Shown: one piece after another, positions 7,171 to 15,049 of the stretch
How positions within the stretch are numbered: position 1 is the stretch's first letter
How the letters are laid out: each line of letters opens with the position of its first letter
Source of the DNA: Ruminococcus sp.
GTDB lineage: Bacteria; Bacillota; Clostridia; Oscillospirales; Ruminococcaceae
Length of the DNA stretch: 50,370 bases
Reading direction: 5' to 3'
NCBI GenBank assembly: GCA_018376535.1
Contig: JAHABC010000015.1
Location: 1-50,370, forward strand
Made by a program: the position numbers and the translations under genes
The notes under the pieces: model-generated
Seen by the model: the letters and a program-made list of their open reading frames with translations, nothing else
Database searches by the model: none
Told to the model about the DNA's origin: nothing

Positions 7171-8331
7171 CTATGCTCCTAGATATTCTTCCAAACACAT
7201 TCCTTGTGTATACATTTGAGTAGCTATATCTACACCGACGTATCTAATTTGATAAGACCTATAACCTTTACCAGTAACGCCTTCCTTACCTTGTGGATAT
7301 CTAACTATAAAACCATACTTGTAACAATTTTCAGCAATCCATTGAGCTTCAGCAGTACCGTCAAAAGTTTCATTTGCAGAGTTTAAGAGTATAGACAATC
7401 CAGTTTGACTTTCGGAATATCCAGCTTGGTCAACGTAGTGATTAGCATATTCATCGCCGTAGGTTGCCACTGCATTTTGATATCTTGTGTTCTGTTCGTC
7501 ATAGGAGAGGTATCCAGTATTGATACTTAAACTTATGCCACTATTTGATGCGTCTGTATTCATTAAATCGAACGCTTGTTGAACCTCTGCTATTAGACCA
7601 TTTTCACCATATATAGCATCACTAGAGGGTGTGTAATCATGTGGTAACGGATAGTTAGCATTTACTATTAACGTATTGTTTATATATTTAGGTTCAATAG
7701 CATTATCAATAAATCCTGATTGCGATATTACTTCATTTTGAGATGGAACGTGTTCTGGAGAAGTTACATCTGGTGGATAGGTTTCTTCAGGAGTCGCTAG
7801 AGTAGTAACTGTAGTAGTGGCTTTGGTTGAAGTAGTAAATTCACTAGTTGGAATGTTAAAAGTACTCCCTGGTACTATTTGAGCAGTTGAAACTGTTCCG
7901 TTTACGGTTATAGTAAACTTTAGTACTACTTCTGGATTATTTTCTGAAGTCGCTACTACTGTACATATACCACTATCAACTCCAGTAACGTTTCCTTTAT
8001 CGTCTACAGATGCTATAGTATCATCGGTGCTAGACCATAAAATATTCGTATACATAGCATCTAATTTTTCTGGAAGTATAGAGTATGTAAGTTGTATAGT
8101 TTCTCCTACTTCCAACTCTATAGTATTTTGTTCAGTGGTCAAACTTTCGACCATCTTTTTAATGGTAGTACTGGATATAGTTTCGTTATTTGTAACACTT
8201 TCCGAAGTTATTGTGTTATCTGCTATACTGTTAGAGTCTTTATCTAAATCCTTAGCACCACAAGATGTCAATAGAACTACTAATGTTAAACAGTATACTA
8301 GATTAAATTTTTTCATATTAAAACAATCCAC
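7171..8331 (-). CDS. Lipoprotein with BIG2 domain and degenerate VanY-like domain
   Basis: 386 residues from a GTG at 8331 (GGAG 13 bases upstream); an ATG at 8316 would give MKKFNLVY and an equally good signal peptide. The lipobox ends LLTSC, with Cys24 as lipid anchor. A bacterial Ig-like BIG2 domain covers about 63-144, then a Thr/Pro-rich linker, then a D,D-carboxypeptidase (VanY) fold at 216-386. The VanY zinc signature SEHQTGLAxD reads SESQTGLSIL here, so His and Asp are lost, and the usual EPWHxRYVG reads RSYQIRYVG. All three zinc ligands and the catalytic Glu therefore seem to be missing. It is probably a non-catalytic peptidoglycan-binding surface lipoprotein. The gene reads away from the PASTA pseudokinase. 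Confidence 0.82.
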   Translation of the reverse strand: MDCFNMKKFNLVYCLTLVVLLTSCGAKDLDKDSNSIADNTITSESVTNNETISSTTIKKMVESLTTEQNTIELEVGETIQLTYSILPEKLDAMYTNILWSSTDDTIASVDDKGNVTGVDSGICTVVATSENNPEVVLKFTITVNGTVSTAQIVPGSTFNIPTSEFTTSTKATTTVTTLATPEETYPPDVTSPEHVPSQNEVISQSGFIDNAIEPKYINNTLIVNANYPLPHDYTPSSDAIYGENGLIAEVQQAFDLMNTDASNSGISLSINTGYLSYDEQNTRYQNAVATYGDEYANHYVDQAGYSESQTGLSILLNSANETFDGTAEAQWIAENCYKYGFIVRYPQGKEGVTGKGYRSYQIRYVGVDIATQMYTQGMCLEEYLGA

Positions 8332-8360
8332 TATAGCAGTGGAACTCCTTTCAAAAAAAT

Positions 8361-8399
8361 TGCTATACTAATTATAGCATAGTTTTGCTAAAAAGTAAA
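8361..8399 (-). promoter_or_regulatory. Promoter and operator-like repeat of the lipoprotein gene
   Basis: Minus-strand TTTACT (8394-8399) and TATAAT (8371-8376) are 17 bases apart. A perfect inverted repeat TGCTATA/TATAGCA (8361-8379, five-base spacer) overlaps the -10 box. A second short inverted repeat, TCCACT/AGTGGA (8327-8343), lies between the RBS and the start codon. Confidence 0.55.
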
Positions 8400-8555
8400 A
8401 CGGAAATATTCCTCTTTTTTAGAATTTTTAAGAAACATTATCATACTAACTATTTTCAAACCTTTGCATAATTTTTAAATTAATTAATCTTGGGTAAAAA
8501 AGATTACAGAAAAAATACAAATTTCTAAATACTGTCCCAAAGATTAAAAAAAAAG

Positions 8556-8584
8556 TTGACATTTGCTCATTTTATTGGTATTAT
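8556..8584 (+). promoter_or_regulatory. Promoter of the PASTA pseudokinase gene
   Basis: TTGACA at 8556-8561 and TATTAT at 8579-8584 with exact 17-base spacing, in the ~300-base divergent region (8332-8631). The remainder of that region is A/T-rich with no other recognisable signal. Confidence 0.8.
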
Positions 8585-8631
8585 AAATTAAGTATAGATT
8601 TTGATTTTTTGTGAAGGAAGGAACTACATAC

Positions 8632-10653
8632 ATGGAAAAACTAAAACTCTGTTTTGGCTGTATGGAAACACTTAGTAAAAACGAAAAAGTTTGTCATCAT
8701 TGTGGCTATGATAATAATTCAAACTATAATAAATCGTATCTGCCCCCTGGAACGGTGTTACATTCTAATAGATACACTATTGGTAAGGTTCTTAGATACA
8801 ACGGCGAAAGTGCTTTATATATAGCCTATGATAACGTTACAGCCTGTAAGGTTCAAGTTAGAGAATATATGCCTATAAACTTATGTACTCGTGAAGAAAA
8901 TTCATTGAATATTAAAATAAATGATAATTGTTTAGTAAAGTATAAATCTTTAATGGCAGAATTTGGTGAACTAAATAAATCTTTAGTTAAACTTAGAAAC
9001 GTGGGCAATATTACTCCCGTATTGGATTTATTTGATGATAATAACTCTAGTTATGCCGTATATGAGTATACTGATGGCGTAAGATTGATAGACTATCTTA
9101 AAGATAATATGGGTGAGTTATCATGGGAAGAAACTTCTAAACTTTTTCCACCGTTGCTCACAACTCTTGGATTGCTACATCAAGCTGGAATAGTCCATAG
9201 AGCTATAAGTCCAGATACTATATATTATACCTCTAGGAAAGAGTTACGTCTAACAGATTTCTGTATATCATCTGTTAGAACTAAAAACGCTGAACTCGTT
9301 CCCGAACTATACAAGGGTTATGCTGCTTATGAACAATATAATCTAAGTGGTAAGCAAGGTACTTGGACAGATGTATATGGCATTAGTGCCGTATTATATA
9401 AAGTTTTAACTGGTTGTATGCCTACCGAAGCTACAGATAGAAAAAAACATGATAACCTTTGTTCACCTACAGATATCAATTTAGATATCCCAGAAAGTGT
9501 ATCCGATGCTATTATGCAAGGTTTAAGCATAGATATAGAAAGTCGTATCCCTACTATAACTGATTTGGTTACTAAACTATTCGAAAATAATGATAAAAAA
9601 GAAAACTTTTCTTCTACCATAAAAATTCCTAGAACTTTAGTTACTAATGATGATAAAAAAACTTCCAATCCTATGCCTACCCCTAGCACCGAAAAGGATT
9701 TATCTAATGAAATAGTCGATGAAACTCAAGGTTCACTTTTCGATAAGATTAAGTTTCCTTTAATGATAGGAGTTCTTTTATTAGCTATAATCTTAGTTTT
9801 GGGAATAGTTTTTGTTAATATGTTCTCTAATTCCGATGGCTTGGATACTACTAATAACTCTGCCCTACAACACAACAACGGCTTTAAAGATGACAACGTT
9901 GTAGAAGTTACTGATACTACTACTTCTGCAAGTATTACCTACGTTATGAAAAACTTCATAGATAAAGATGTGGACGACGTGTTGAAAGATGAGGAAATTA
10001 AAGATAAACTTAAGTTCGATGTTCAATACGCTTACAATGATGATTATGATACTGGTATAGTTTTTGACCAAAGTATAAAATCTGGTGATAAGTATTCTGA
10101 GGGCGATACCGTTACTATAAAGGTTAGTAAAGGTCCTAAAAATATTGAAATTCCAGACTATAAAACTGGCTCTATGAGTTGCTACACTAAGGAAGAATAT
10201 ATTAAAATTCTTGAAAGTAAAGGTATTCCATATGAATTAATTTCCGTAGTAAACAGAGGTTACTACAGTGGTTATGTTATTGGCATTGAACCATCTGCTG
10301 GGGAAATGCTTAACGTTGAAAAGGGTGAAGTTCTAAAGGTTACTTATACTGATAATCCTGAAACAGCAGAAACTTCTAAACGTGTAGTTACTAGTTCATC
10401 GGAAACAGTATCGTCTAATAGTTCGCAATATTCCGAGAGTTCTGCATCGTCTAAAAATGATTACGTTCCACCTACGACTACAGCATCTAATAGTGTATCT
10501 CATTCAGTTTCTGAGTCTGAAAATCATTCCGAACCTGTAGCAACTGAACCAGTAGCAACTAATCCTGTGCCTACTGAACCAGAACCCGTACCTACTGAAC
10601 CTCAGCAATCGCAAGAACCAATATCCAACGATTTATCGCAAGATGTTACATAA
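8632..10653 (+). CDS. Membrane PASTA-domain kinase homologue, probable pseudokinase
   Basis: 673 residues from the ATG at 8632, preceded by AAGGAAGGAA; an upstream GTG at 8611 overlaps that RBS and is unlikely. Order: zinc ribbon (Cys7, Cys10, Cys21, Cys24), protein-kinase-like domain about 48-317, membrane helix about 376-398, two PASTA repeats (about 436-500 and 504-574) and a Ser/Thr/Pro-rich tail. Catalytic motifs are degraded: no intact glycine loop, the VAIK lysine is Arg77 (VQVREYMP), HRD is HRA (Ala191) and DFG is DFC. The fold markers DVYGISAVLYKVLTG remain. PASTA kinases sense muropeptides or lipid II; this version probably binds them and signals without phosphotransfer, or acts as a scaffold. 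That role is inferred. Confidence 0.87.
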   Translation: MEKLKLCFGCMETLSKNEKVCHHCGYDNNSNYNKSYLPPGTVLHSNRYTIGKVLRYNGESALYIAYDNVTACKVQVREYMPINLCTREENSLNIKINDNCLVKYKSLMAEFGELNKSLVKLRNVGNITPVLDLFDDNNSSYAVYEYTDGVRLIDYLKDNMGELSWEETSKLFPPLLTTLGLLHQAGIVHRAISPDTIYYTSRKELRLTDFCISSVRTKNAELVPELYKGYAAYEQYNLSGKQGTWTDVYGISAVLYKVLTGCMPTEATDRKKHDNLCSPTDINLDIPESVSDAIMQGLSIDIESRIPTITDLVTKLFENNDKKENFSSTIKIPRTLVTNDDKKTSNPMPTPSTEKDLSNEIVDETQGSLFDKIKFPLMIGVLLLAIILVLGIVFVNMFSNSDGLDTTNNSALQHNNGFKDDNVVEVTDTTTSASITYVMKNFIDKDVDDVLKDEEIKDKLKFDVQYAYNDDYDTGIVFDQSIKSGDKYSEGDTVTIKVSKGPKNIEIPDYKTGSMSCYTKEEYIKILESKGIPYELISVVNRGYYSGYVIGIEPSAGEMLNVEKGEVLKVTYTDNPETAETSKRVVTSSSETVSSNSSQYSESSASSKNDYVPPTTTASNSVSHSVSESENHSEPVATEPVATNPVPTEPEPVPTEPQQSQEPISNDLSQDVT

Positions 10654-10655
10654 AC

Positions 10656-10688
10656 AAAAAGAACACCATTTAAGGTGTTCTTTTTTTA
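10656..10688. terminator. Bidirectional terminator between convergent genes
   Basis: Stem GAACACC (10661-10667)/GGTGTTC (10674-10680) is flanked by A5 and T7, so it works for both the pseudokinase gene and the CDF gene. Confidence 0.9.
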
Positions 10689-11585
10689 GTCATTATTTTC
10701 TATAGGAGTAAATGGGTGAATGTGTATCATACAGTGTTTTATATTCGGGAAAGCATTTTCTACTGCATCGTGGACGTTTTCGGATATCGCATGAGCATCT
10801 TTAAGGATAGTATTACCATCTATTAATATAGTAACGTCCACATATATTTTAGAACCGAATAGTCTAGTACGAAATTCATCTATACCTTTTACGCCTTCTT
10901 GTGATACTATTACTGTTTCTATTTTAGCTATAGTCTTATCGTCACAAGATTTGTCTATAAGTTTATCAATGGATTCTTTCATAATTTGATATCCTGCGTG
11001 TATTATAAATACAGATATTACTATACTAGCAATGCTATCCATGATATATATACCTGCCATAGTTCCTATAATACCTATACAACTTCCCACTGAGGATAGT
11101 GCGTCACTTCTATGATGCCAAGCGTCAGCCATTAAAGAATCGGAATTTACTTTCTTTGCGACCTTTCTTGTGTATTGATATTGAACTTCTTTTACTACTA
11201 TCGATAGTATTCCTGAACCTAATGCAATTGAATTGGTAATCTCTTGAACTGTTCCATTTATGATATTCTTTATGCCACTAAGACCTATCATAAGACCAGT
11301 TCCTGCCAGTATTATGGATAATAACAATGCAGATATACTTTCTAATCTATCATGACCGTAGGGGTGTTCTTTGTCTGCTTGTTTGCTAGATATGTTTAAT
11401 CCTACTATTACTACTATGGTGCTAACTACATCGGAGGCAGAATGTACTGCATCGGATATCATAGCACTTGAATGAGATATTATTCCTGCTATTAGCTTTA
11501 ATATCGATAGTATTATATTTATAGCTATACTAACTACAGATATTTTAATAGCTAAATCCTTGTTTGAAACTTTAGTTTTAGTCAT
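10686..11585 (-). CDS. Cation diffusion facilitator (CDF) metal exporter
   Basis: 299 residues from the ATG at 11585 (GGGAG ten bases upstream). It has six membrane segments and a cytoplasmic ferredoxin-like C-terminal domain. The metal-site motif HSASD in the second helix (DAVHSASDVV) and HHRSD in the fifth (DAWHHRSDAL) give the pattern HxxxD and (H)HxxxD. Such proteins exchange protons for divalent metals such as Zn, Mn, Fe or Co. The first site begins with D-A-V-H, closer to the Mn/Fe-type branches than to strict zinc exporters, but I do not assign the metal. The gene has its own perfect promoter and a ~160-base leader containing an intrinsic terminator, which suggests attenuation control, possibly metal-dependent. 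Confidence 0.92.
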   Translation of the reverse strand: MTKTKVSNKDLAIKISVVSIAINIILSILKLIAGIISHSSAMISDAVHSASDVVSTIVVIVGLNISSKQADKEHPYGHDRLESISALLLSIILAGTGLMIGLSGIKNIINGTVQEITNSIALGSGILSIVVKEVQYQYTRKVAKKVNSDSLMADAWHHRSDALSSVGSCIGIIGTMAGIYIMDSIASIVISVFIIHAGYQIMKESIDKLIDKSCDDKTIAKIETVIVSQEGVKGIDEFRTRLFGSKIYVDVTILIDGNTILKDAHAISENVHDAVENAFPNIKHCMIHIHPFTPIENND

Positions 11586-11633
11586 AAAAATCACGCTCCC
11601 AATAGTATTATATTAACATTTTTAAATTATGAT

Positions 11634-11729
11634 AAAAAAAAACATCTATGGAAGATATCCCACAGATGAAAAATTTCAATCATTCTGTTGCATGAAAGTT
11701 CACGCCCAACCGATTATATCGATTTGAAA
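11634..11729 (-). promoter_or_regulatory. Candidate riboswitch/attenuator leader of the CDF exporter
   Basis: On the minus strand the leader can form a three-way junction. P1 is TTTCAAATC (11721-11729) with GATTGAAA (11674-11681). P2 is CGAT/ATCG at 11711-11721, sharing one base with P1. P3 is GTTG.GCGTG/CATGCAAC at 11687-11710. An 11-bp terminator hairpin (11643-11668, two G-U pairs) followed by nine Ts comes next, all before the ATG. ACAGAATG (11681-11688) can pair with CATCTGT of the terminator (11662-11668), giving an alternative antiterminator that competes with P1 and P3. I cannot match it to a known riboswitch class. Confidence 0.55.
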
Positions 11730-11752
11730 ACTTTTATTATAACATTTTAAGT

Positions 11753-11781
11753 ATTATATCACATAATTTTAGGAATGTCAA
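11753..11781 (-). promoter_or_regulatory. Promoter of the CDF exporter gene
   Basis: Minus-strand TTGACA (11776-11781) and TATAAT (11753-11758) with 17-base spacing, both boxes perfect. Confidence 0.85.
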
Positions 11782-11800
11782 TACTATTTTTAAAATTTTT

Positions 11801-11830
11801 ATAAAAATGGAACGGCTTTAAAACCGTTCC
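11801..11830 (-). terminator. Terminator after the second DHHW gene
   Basis: Stem GGAACGG/CCGTTCC (11809-11815 and 11824-11830), followed on the minus strand by a T-rich tract, immediately after the stop codon at 11838. Confidence 0.8.
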
Positions 11831-11837
11831 AATATGA

Positions 11838-12995
11838 TTACTGTTCTGTAGTAAAGATGTAGTCCATCTTTTTAAGATTTTCGTCTTGAGCTATCGTAGA
11901 TGCGTTATATAAAAACAATACTTGATTATAGTCATTTATATTTACTATATTTTCACTAGTAATGCCAATGTATCTTAAATCTAAGATAGTTATTTCGCTG
12001 TAGTGTTCAGCTAAGAATGGTACTACACTGTTAGCATAGGAATCTTTAATTATTAGTATCTTTTTATCATTTTGAATGTTAGTCTTAACGGTTACTATTG
12101 GATTGTTCTCCGATAAGAATGTACCATACTTATCTTTAGTATCTAGGTAAGACCTATCATATAGGGTATCGAAAGTAGTTTCAGAAGTGCCGTCGTTTAC
12201 GACCATACTTTGAATACCTTTAGATTTATCCATAGTATATATATCTATGGTATCGGCTTTGATACCGTTGTACAAAGATTTTGAATAGAAAGTTCCTTTA
12301 AAGTCGTCACTAGCGTGTTCAATGTTAAACTTGCTATATGGTATTGGAGTAAATCCCAACTTTTGAATAGCAGTGTTATAAGCATAATAAGCACCTAAAG
12401 AAGTCCAATGGTGGTCATTACGATAGTATATATACTCATCTTTAGATGCATATAGATTGTTATATACATCTATAGAGGTTATATTATCTGAAAGACTACC
12501 ATAGATATAATCAATAACGGCTTCCTTTTGTTGTACTTGAGGTGCATTATTGGGAAGTTTATCTAAATATATTCCAGCCGACGTTGGTGCTACTAGTACA
12601 TAATACTCTGGATTTTTAAAGCGTTCAGCTAGATTGTTAATAGCATCTACAGACTTATTTATCTCTGGATAGTTAGGTTCTTGAAGTTTTTCTAATAACA
12701 TATTGTCAGTTATATATATGTTGTTAATTTCCTTTTTACCTATAAGAAGTTCTGTATCGACTTTAAGTTCAATCCATTTAATACGACCAATAAAGTGGTC
12801 GGATATATAACTTTCAAAGCCATTCATAAAAGACTTATCTCTAACAGATTGTATTGAAAACTTTGGGAACGTTGCAAGAGTTCTATTTTCCATATTGGAT
12901 TTAGTTTCTTTTTTAGAAAATGCCGTTGCAATAGGTAAGACTATCAAGAGTATTATAAATATCAATGCACTAATTTTTAACTGTTTTAATCGCAT
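11838..12995 (-). CDS. DHHW/AlgX-like exported protein
   Basis: 385 residues: a short cytoplasmic start, one membrane anchor (about 9-26), the ENRTLATFPKF motif at 37-47, and an AlgX/AlgJ-like ectodomain with DHHW at 194-197 and KDSYAN at 317-322 (Ser319 the likely nucleophile). It is the extracytoplasmic partner of the MBOAT protein encoded 12 bases upstream. It matches the compact family form; the paralogue at 3937-5592 adds a cytoplasmic extension and a Ser/Thr-rich insert. The pair has no ACP or FkbH of its own, so it may use acetyl-CoA (as in O-acetylation) or share the other operon's carrier protein. GGAGGATTTTTCT precedes the ATG. Confidence 0.88.
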   Translation of the reverse strand: MRLKQLKISALIFIILLIVLPIATAFSKKETKSNMENRTLATFPKFSIQSVRDKSFMNGFESYISDHFIGRIKWIELKVDTELLIGKKEINNIYITDNMLLEKLQEPNYPEINKSVDAINNLAERFKNPEYYVLVAPTSAGIYLDKLPNNAPQVQQKEAVIDYIYGSLSDNITSIDVYNNLYASKDEYIYYRNDHHWTSLGAYYAYNTAIQKLGFTPIPYSKFNIEHASDDFKGTFYSKSLYNGIKADTIDIYTMDKSKGIQSMVVNDGTSETTFDTLYDRSYLDTKDKYGTFLSENNPIVTVKTNIQNDKKILIIKDSYANSVVPFLAEHYSEITILDLRYIGITSENIVNINDYNQVLFLYNASTIAQDENLKKMDYIFTTEQ

Positions 12996-13007
12996 AGAAA
13001 AATCCTC

Positions 13008-14417
13008 CTAGAACCTAAAGTATAAAAATGGATTGTAAGTGGCATCTACTAGATACGCTGTACATACTAACATTATAGCTAACTGTAATATAGGTAACGA
13101 ATAGTAGTATATTTTAGCAGTATTATCCTTGTTGGTTAATAGAGTGGTTATCTTTTCTCTGATAGTAGTACCACATACTATACAAGCTATAAATATTACT
13201 ATATAACTTGCTACTTGATACTTTGCATAACTATCTATAAAGTTGTTACCAACTCCGAACATAGCTTTTAGAAGTTGTCCAGCCTCAGTAAGAGTAGAAG
13301 TATCAAAGAATACCCAACCTATAACCACTAGTATGAAAGTATATAGCATTCTAATTATACTTGGAAGTTTTTCTAACACTTTACCTAAGAACATTTTTTC
13401 AATCATCAATAGTACGCCGTAGAACAATCCCCATACTATGAAGTTCCAACCTGCACCGTGCCAAAAACCAGTTAAAGCCCATACTATGAAAGTATTTCTA
13501 ATTAGCTTTAGTTTACCATTTCGGTTTCCACCTAGAGGAATATATATATAATCTCTAAACCATGAACCCATTGTGATATGCCATCTTCTCCAAAACTCTG
13601 ATACACTTTTGGATATATATGGGTGGTCAAAGTTCTTAGGGAAGTTAAATCCCAACATTTTGCCTAGACCTATAGCCATATCGGAATATCCTGAGAAATC
13701 GTAGTATATTTGGAACGTAAATGATAGAATACCAATCCAAGCAGTTACTACTGATATTTGAGTAAAATCTAAGGTTTTAATTTCTGTCCAAAGAGCTCCG
13801 ATATTGTTTGCTAAGAGTACTTTTTTAGCCAATCCTTTTATGAACAAGTTTGTACCTTCGCCTACTAACTTTATGTTTACTTTTCTTTCATGGATTTCAT
13901 TTTGAACATCTTCATACTTTACAATAGGTCCTGCAACCAATTGCGGAAATAGTGATACATAGGTTAAATAGTCTAAAAAGTTCTTTTGAACTTTAATGTT
14001 TCTCCAATATAGGTCTATGGTGTATGACATACTCTGGAATGTATAGAAAGATATTCCTATAGGTAGAGGTAAGTCTGGTATTGGAATGTTCGCTCCAAAT
14101 AGATTGTTTATGTTACTAACAAAGAATCCACTATATTTGAATACTACTAAGAAACCTAAATCCACTATCATAGAGATTATTAAGGCTAACTTTCTAATTT
14201 TAGGGTTATCATCATACTTATTTATTATTAAACCTGCCATATAATCCACTGTAGATGATACTATCATTACCCAGATATATACTGGTTCACCCCAAGCATA
14301 GAAAAGTAATCCCGAAACTAAAAGGATTAAGTTTTTCAACCTATTTGGAGATAGAAAATATAATAGTAATACTATCGGCAAGAATACATATATCATTACA
14401 AGGCTAGAAAAGACCAT
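13008..14417 (-). CDS. MBOAT family membrane O-acyltransferase (second copy)
   Basis: About 469 residues from the ATG at 14417, where MVFSSL aligns with the start of the first MBOAT protein; a TTG at 14429 is too close to the GGGGG ribosome binding sequence. The polytopic protein has FWRRWHITMG and the catalytic GFWHGAGWN histidine. FPQLVAGPIV and DFSGYSDMAIGLG are also shared with the copy at 5608-7020. It pairs with the DHHW protein downstream, probably acylating a cell-surface glycan. It starts four bases after the stop of the toprim gene and so appears to be the tail of a long housekeeping transcript, an unusual location. Confidence 0.92.
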   Translation of the reverse strand: MVFSSLVMIYVFLPIVLLLYFLSPNRLKNLILLVSGLLFYAWGEPVYIWVMIVSSTVDYMAGLIINKYDDNPKIRKLALIISMIVDLGFLVVFKYSGFFVSNINNLFGANIPIPDLPLPIGISFYTFQSMSYTIDLYWRNIKVQKNFLDYLTYVSLFPQLVAGPIVKYEDVQNEIHERKVNIKLVGEGTNLFIKGLAKKVLLANNIGALWTEIKTLDFTQISVVTAWIGILSFTFQIYYDFSGYSDMAIGLGKMLGFNFPKNFDHPYISKSVSEFWRRWHITMGSWFRDYIYIPLGGNRNGKLKLIRNTFIVWALTGFWHGAGWNFIVWGLFYGVLLMIEKMFLGKVLEKLPSIIRMLYTFILVVIGWVFFDTSTLTEAGQLLKAMFGVGNNFIDSYAKYQVASYIVIFIACIVCGTTIREKITTLLTNKDNTAKIYYYSLPILQLAIMLVCTAYLVDATYNPFLYFRF

Positions 14418-14421
14418 AGTA

Positions 14422-15027
14422 TTAAACAAATCCCCCTTTTTCTTTTATAGATTTAACTATATCTTCAACCTGTTCTAGTGTGAACATGGTATTTAGAACT
14501 TCTAATAAACCCGATGAGGTTAATCTTTCTGGAAGTTGTAAGTATTTAAGTAATTCTGAACGGAGTTTTTTACTATTAGAATTCCCACTTAAGCCAAGTA
14601 TATACAAATCGGTGTGAGTGATTTTTTTAACATTACAACTATCTGTAGACATTCCAGTTATGTTGGCACGTTGGAACGCTTGTAGTATTAAATCTACATT
14701 TAGACCTTCAACGCCCAACTTTCCCTCAGCAGATTGCTTTATCTTACGTTTTTCCTTTCCGAAAACGTCGGGAGTATATACGTTTATAATATTACCATCA
14801 CCTATAGTCCCCTTTAGATAGTTTCTAATCTTAAAACCTGCACTATCAGAGTCGGTTAATATTATTATACCCGTACTATTAGCATAAAAACGGATAAGGT
14901 CTAACTTTTCTTTATCTTTGAAAATACCATATCCGTCTGTTTGAATTATTATAGCATCAATAATAGAAGATAGTTTAATCTTATCATACTTACCTTCTAC
15001 TATAATAGCCTGTTTTAGTTTAAGCAA
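14422..15027 (-). CDS. Toprim-domain nuclease, RNase M5-like with DUF4093 C-terminus
   Basis: 201 residues. The N-terminal toprim domain has the catalytic Glu in IVEGKYDK (residue 11) and the DxD element in LTDSDSAG near residue 58. The C-terminal half resembles the DUF4093 part of RNase M5, the enzyme that matures 5S rRNA. It is close to the family's usual length. The reading frame opens with a TTG at 15027; the ATG behind the stronger AGGTAGGTG site, 11 bases upstream, is out of frame and stops after five codons. It is co-directional with holA and comEC. Confidence 0.8.
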   Translation of the reverse strand: MLKLKQAIIVEGKYDKIKLSSIIDAIIIQTDGYGIFKDKEKLDLIRFYANSTGIIILTDSDSAGFKIRNYLKGTIGDGNIINVYTPDVFGKEKRKIKQSAEGKLGVEGLNVDLILQAFQRANITGMSTDSCNVKKITHTDLYILGLSGNSNSKKLRSELLKYLQLPERLTSSGLLEVLNTMFTLEQVEDIVKSIKEKGGFV

Positions 15028-15049
15028 TTTTTAACATAGCACCTACCTT

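Noticed and set aside
11640..11729. Manganese (yybP-ykoY) or nickel/cobalt riboswitch before the CDF gene
   Set aside because: The conserved loop sequences of those classes are not visible; kept as an unassigned leader instead.
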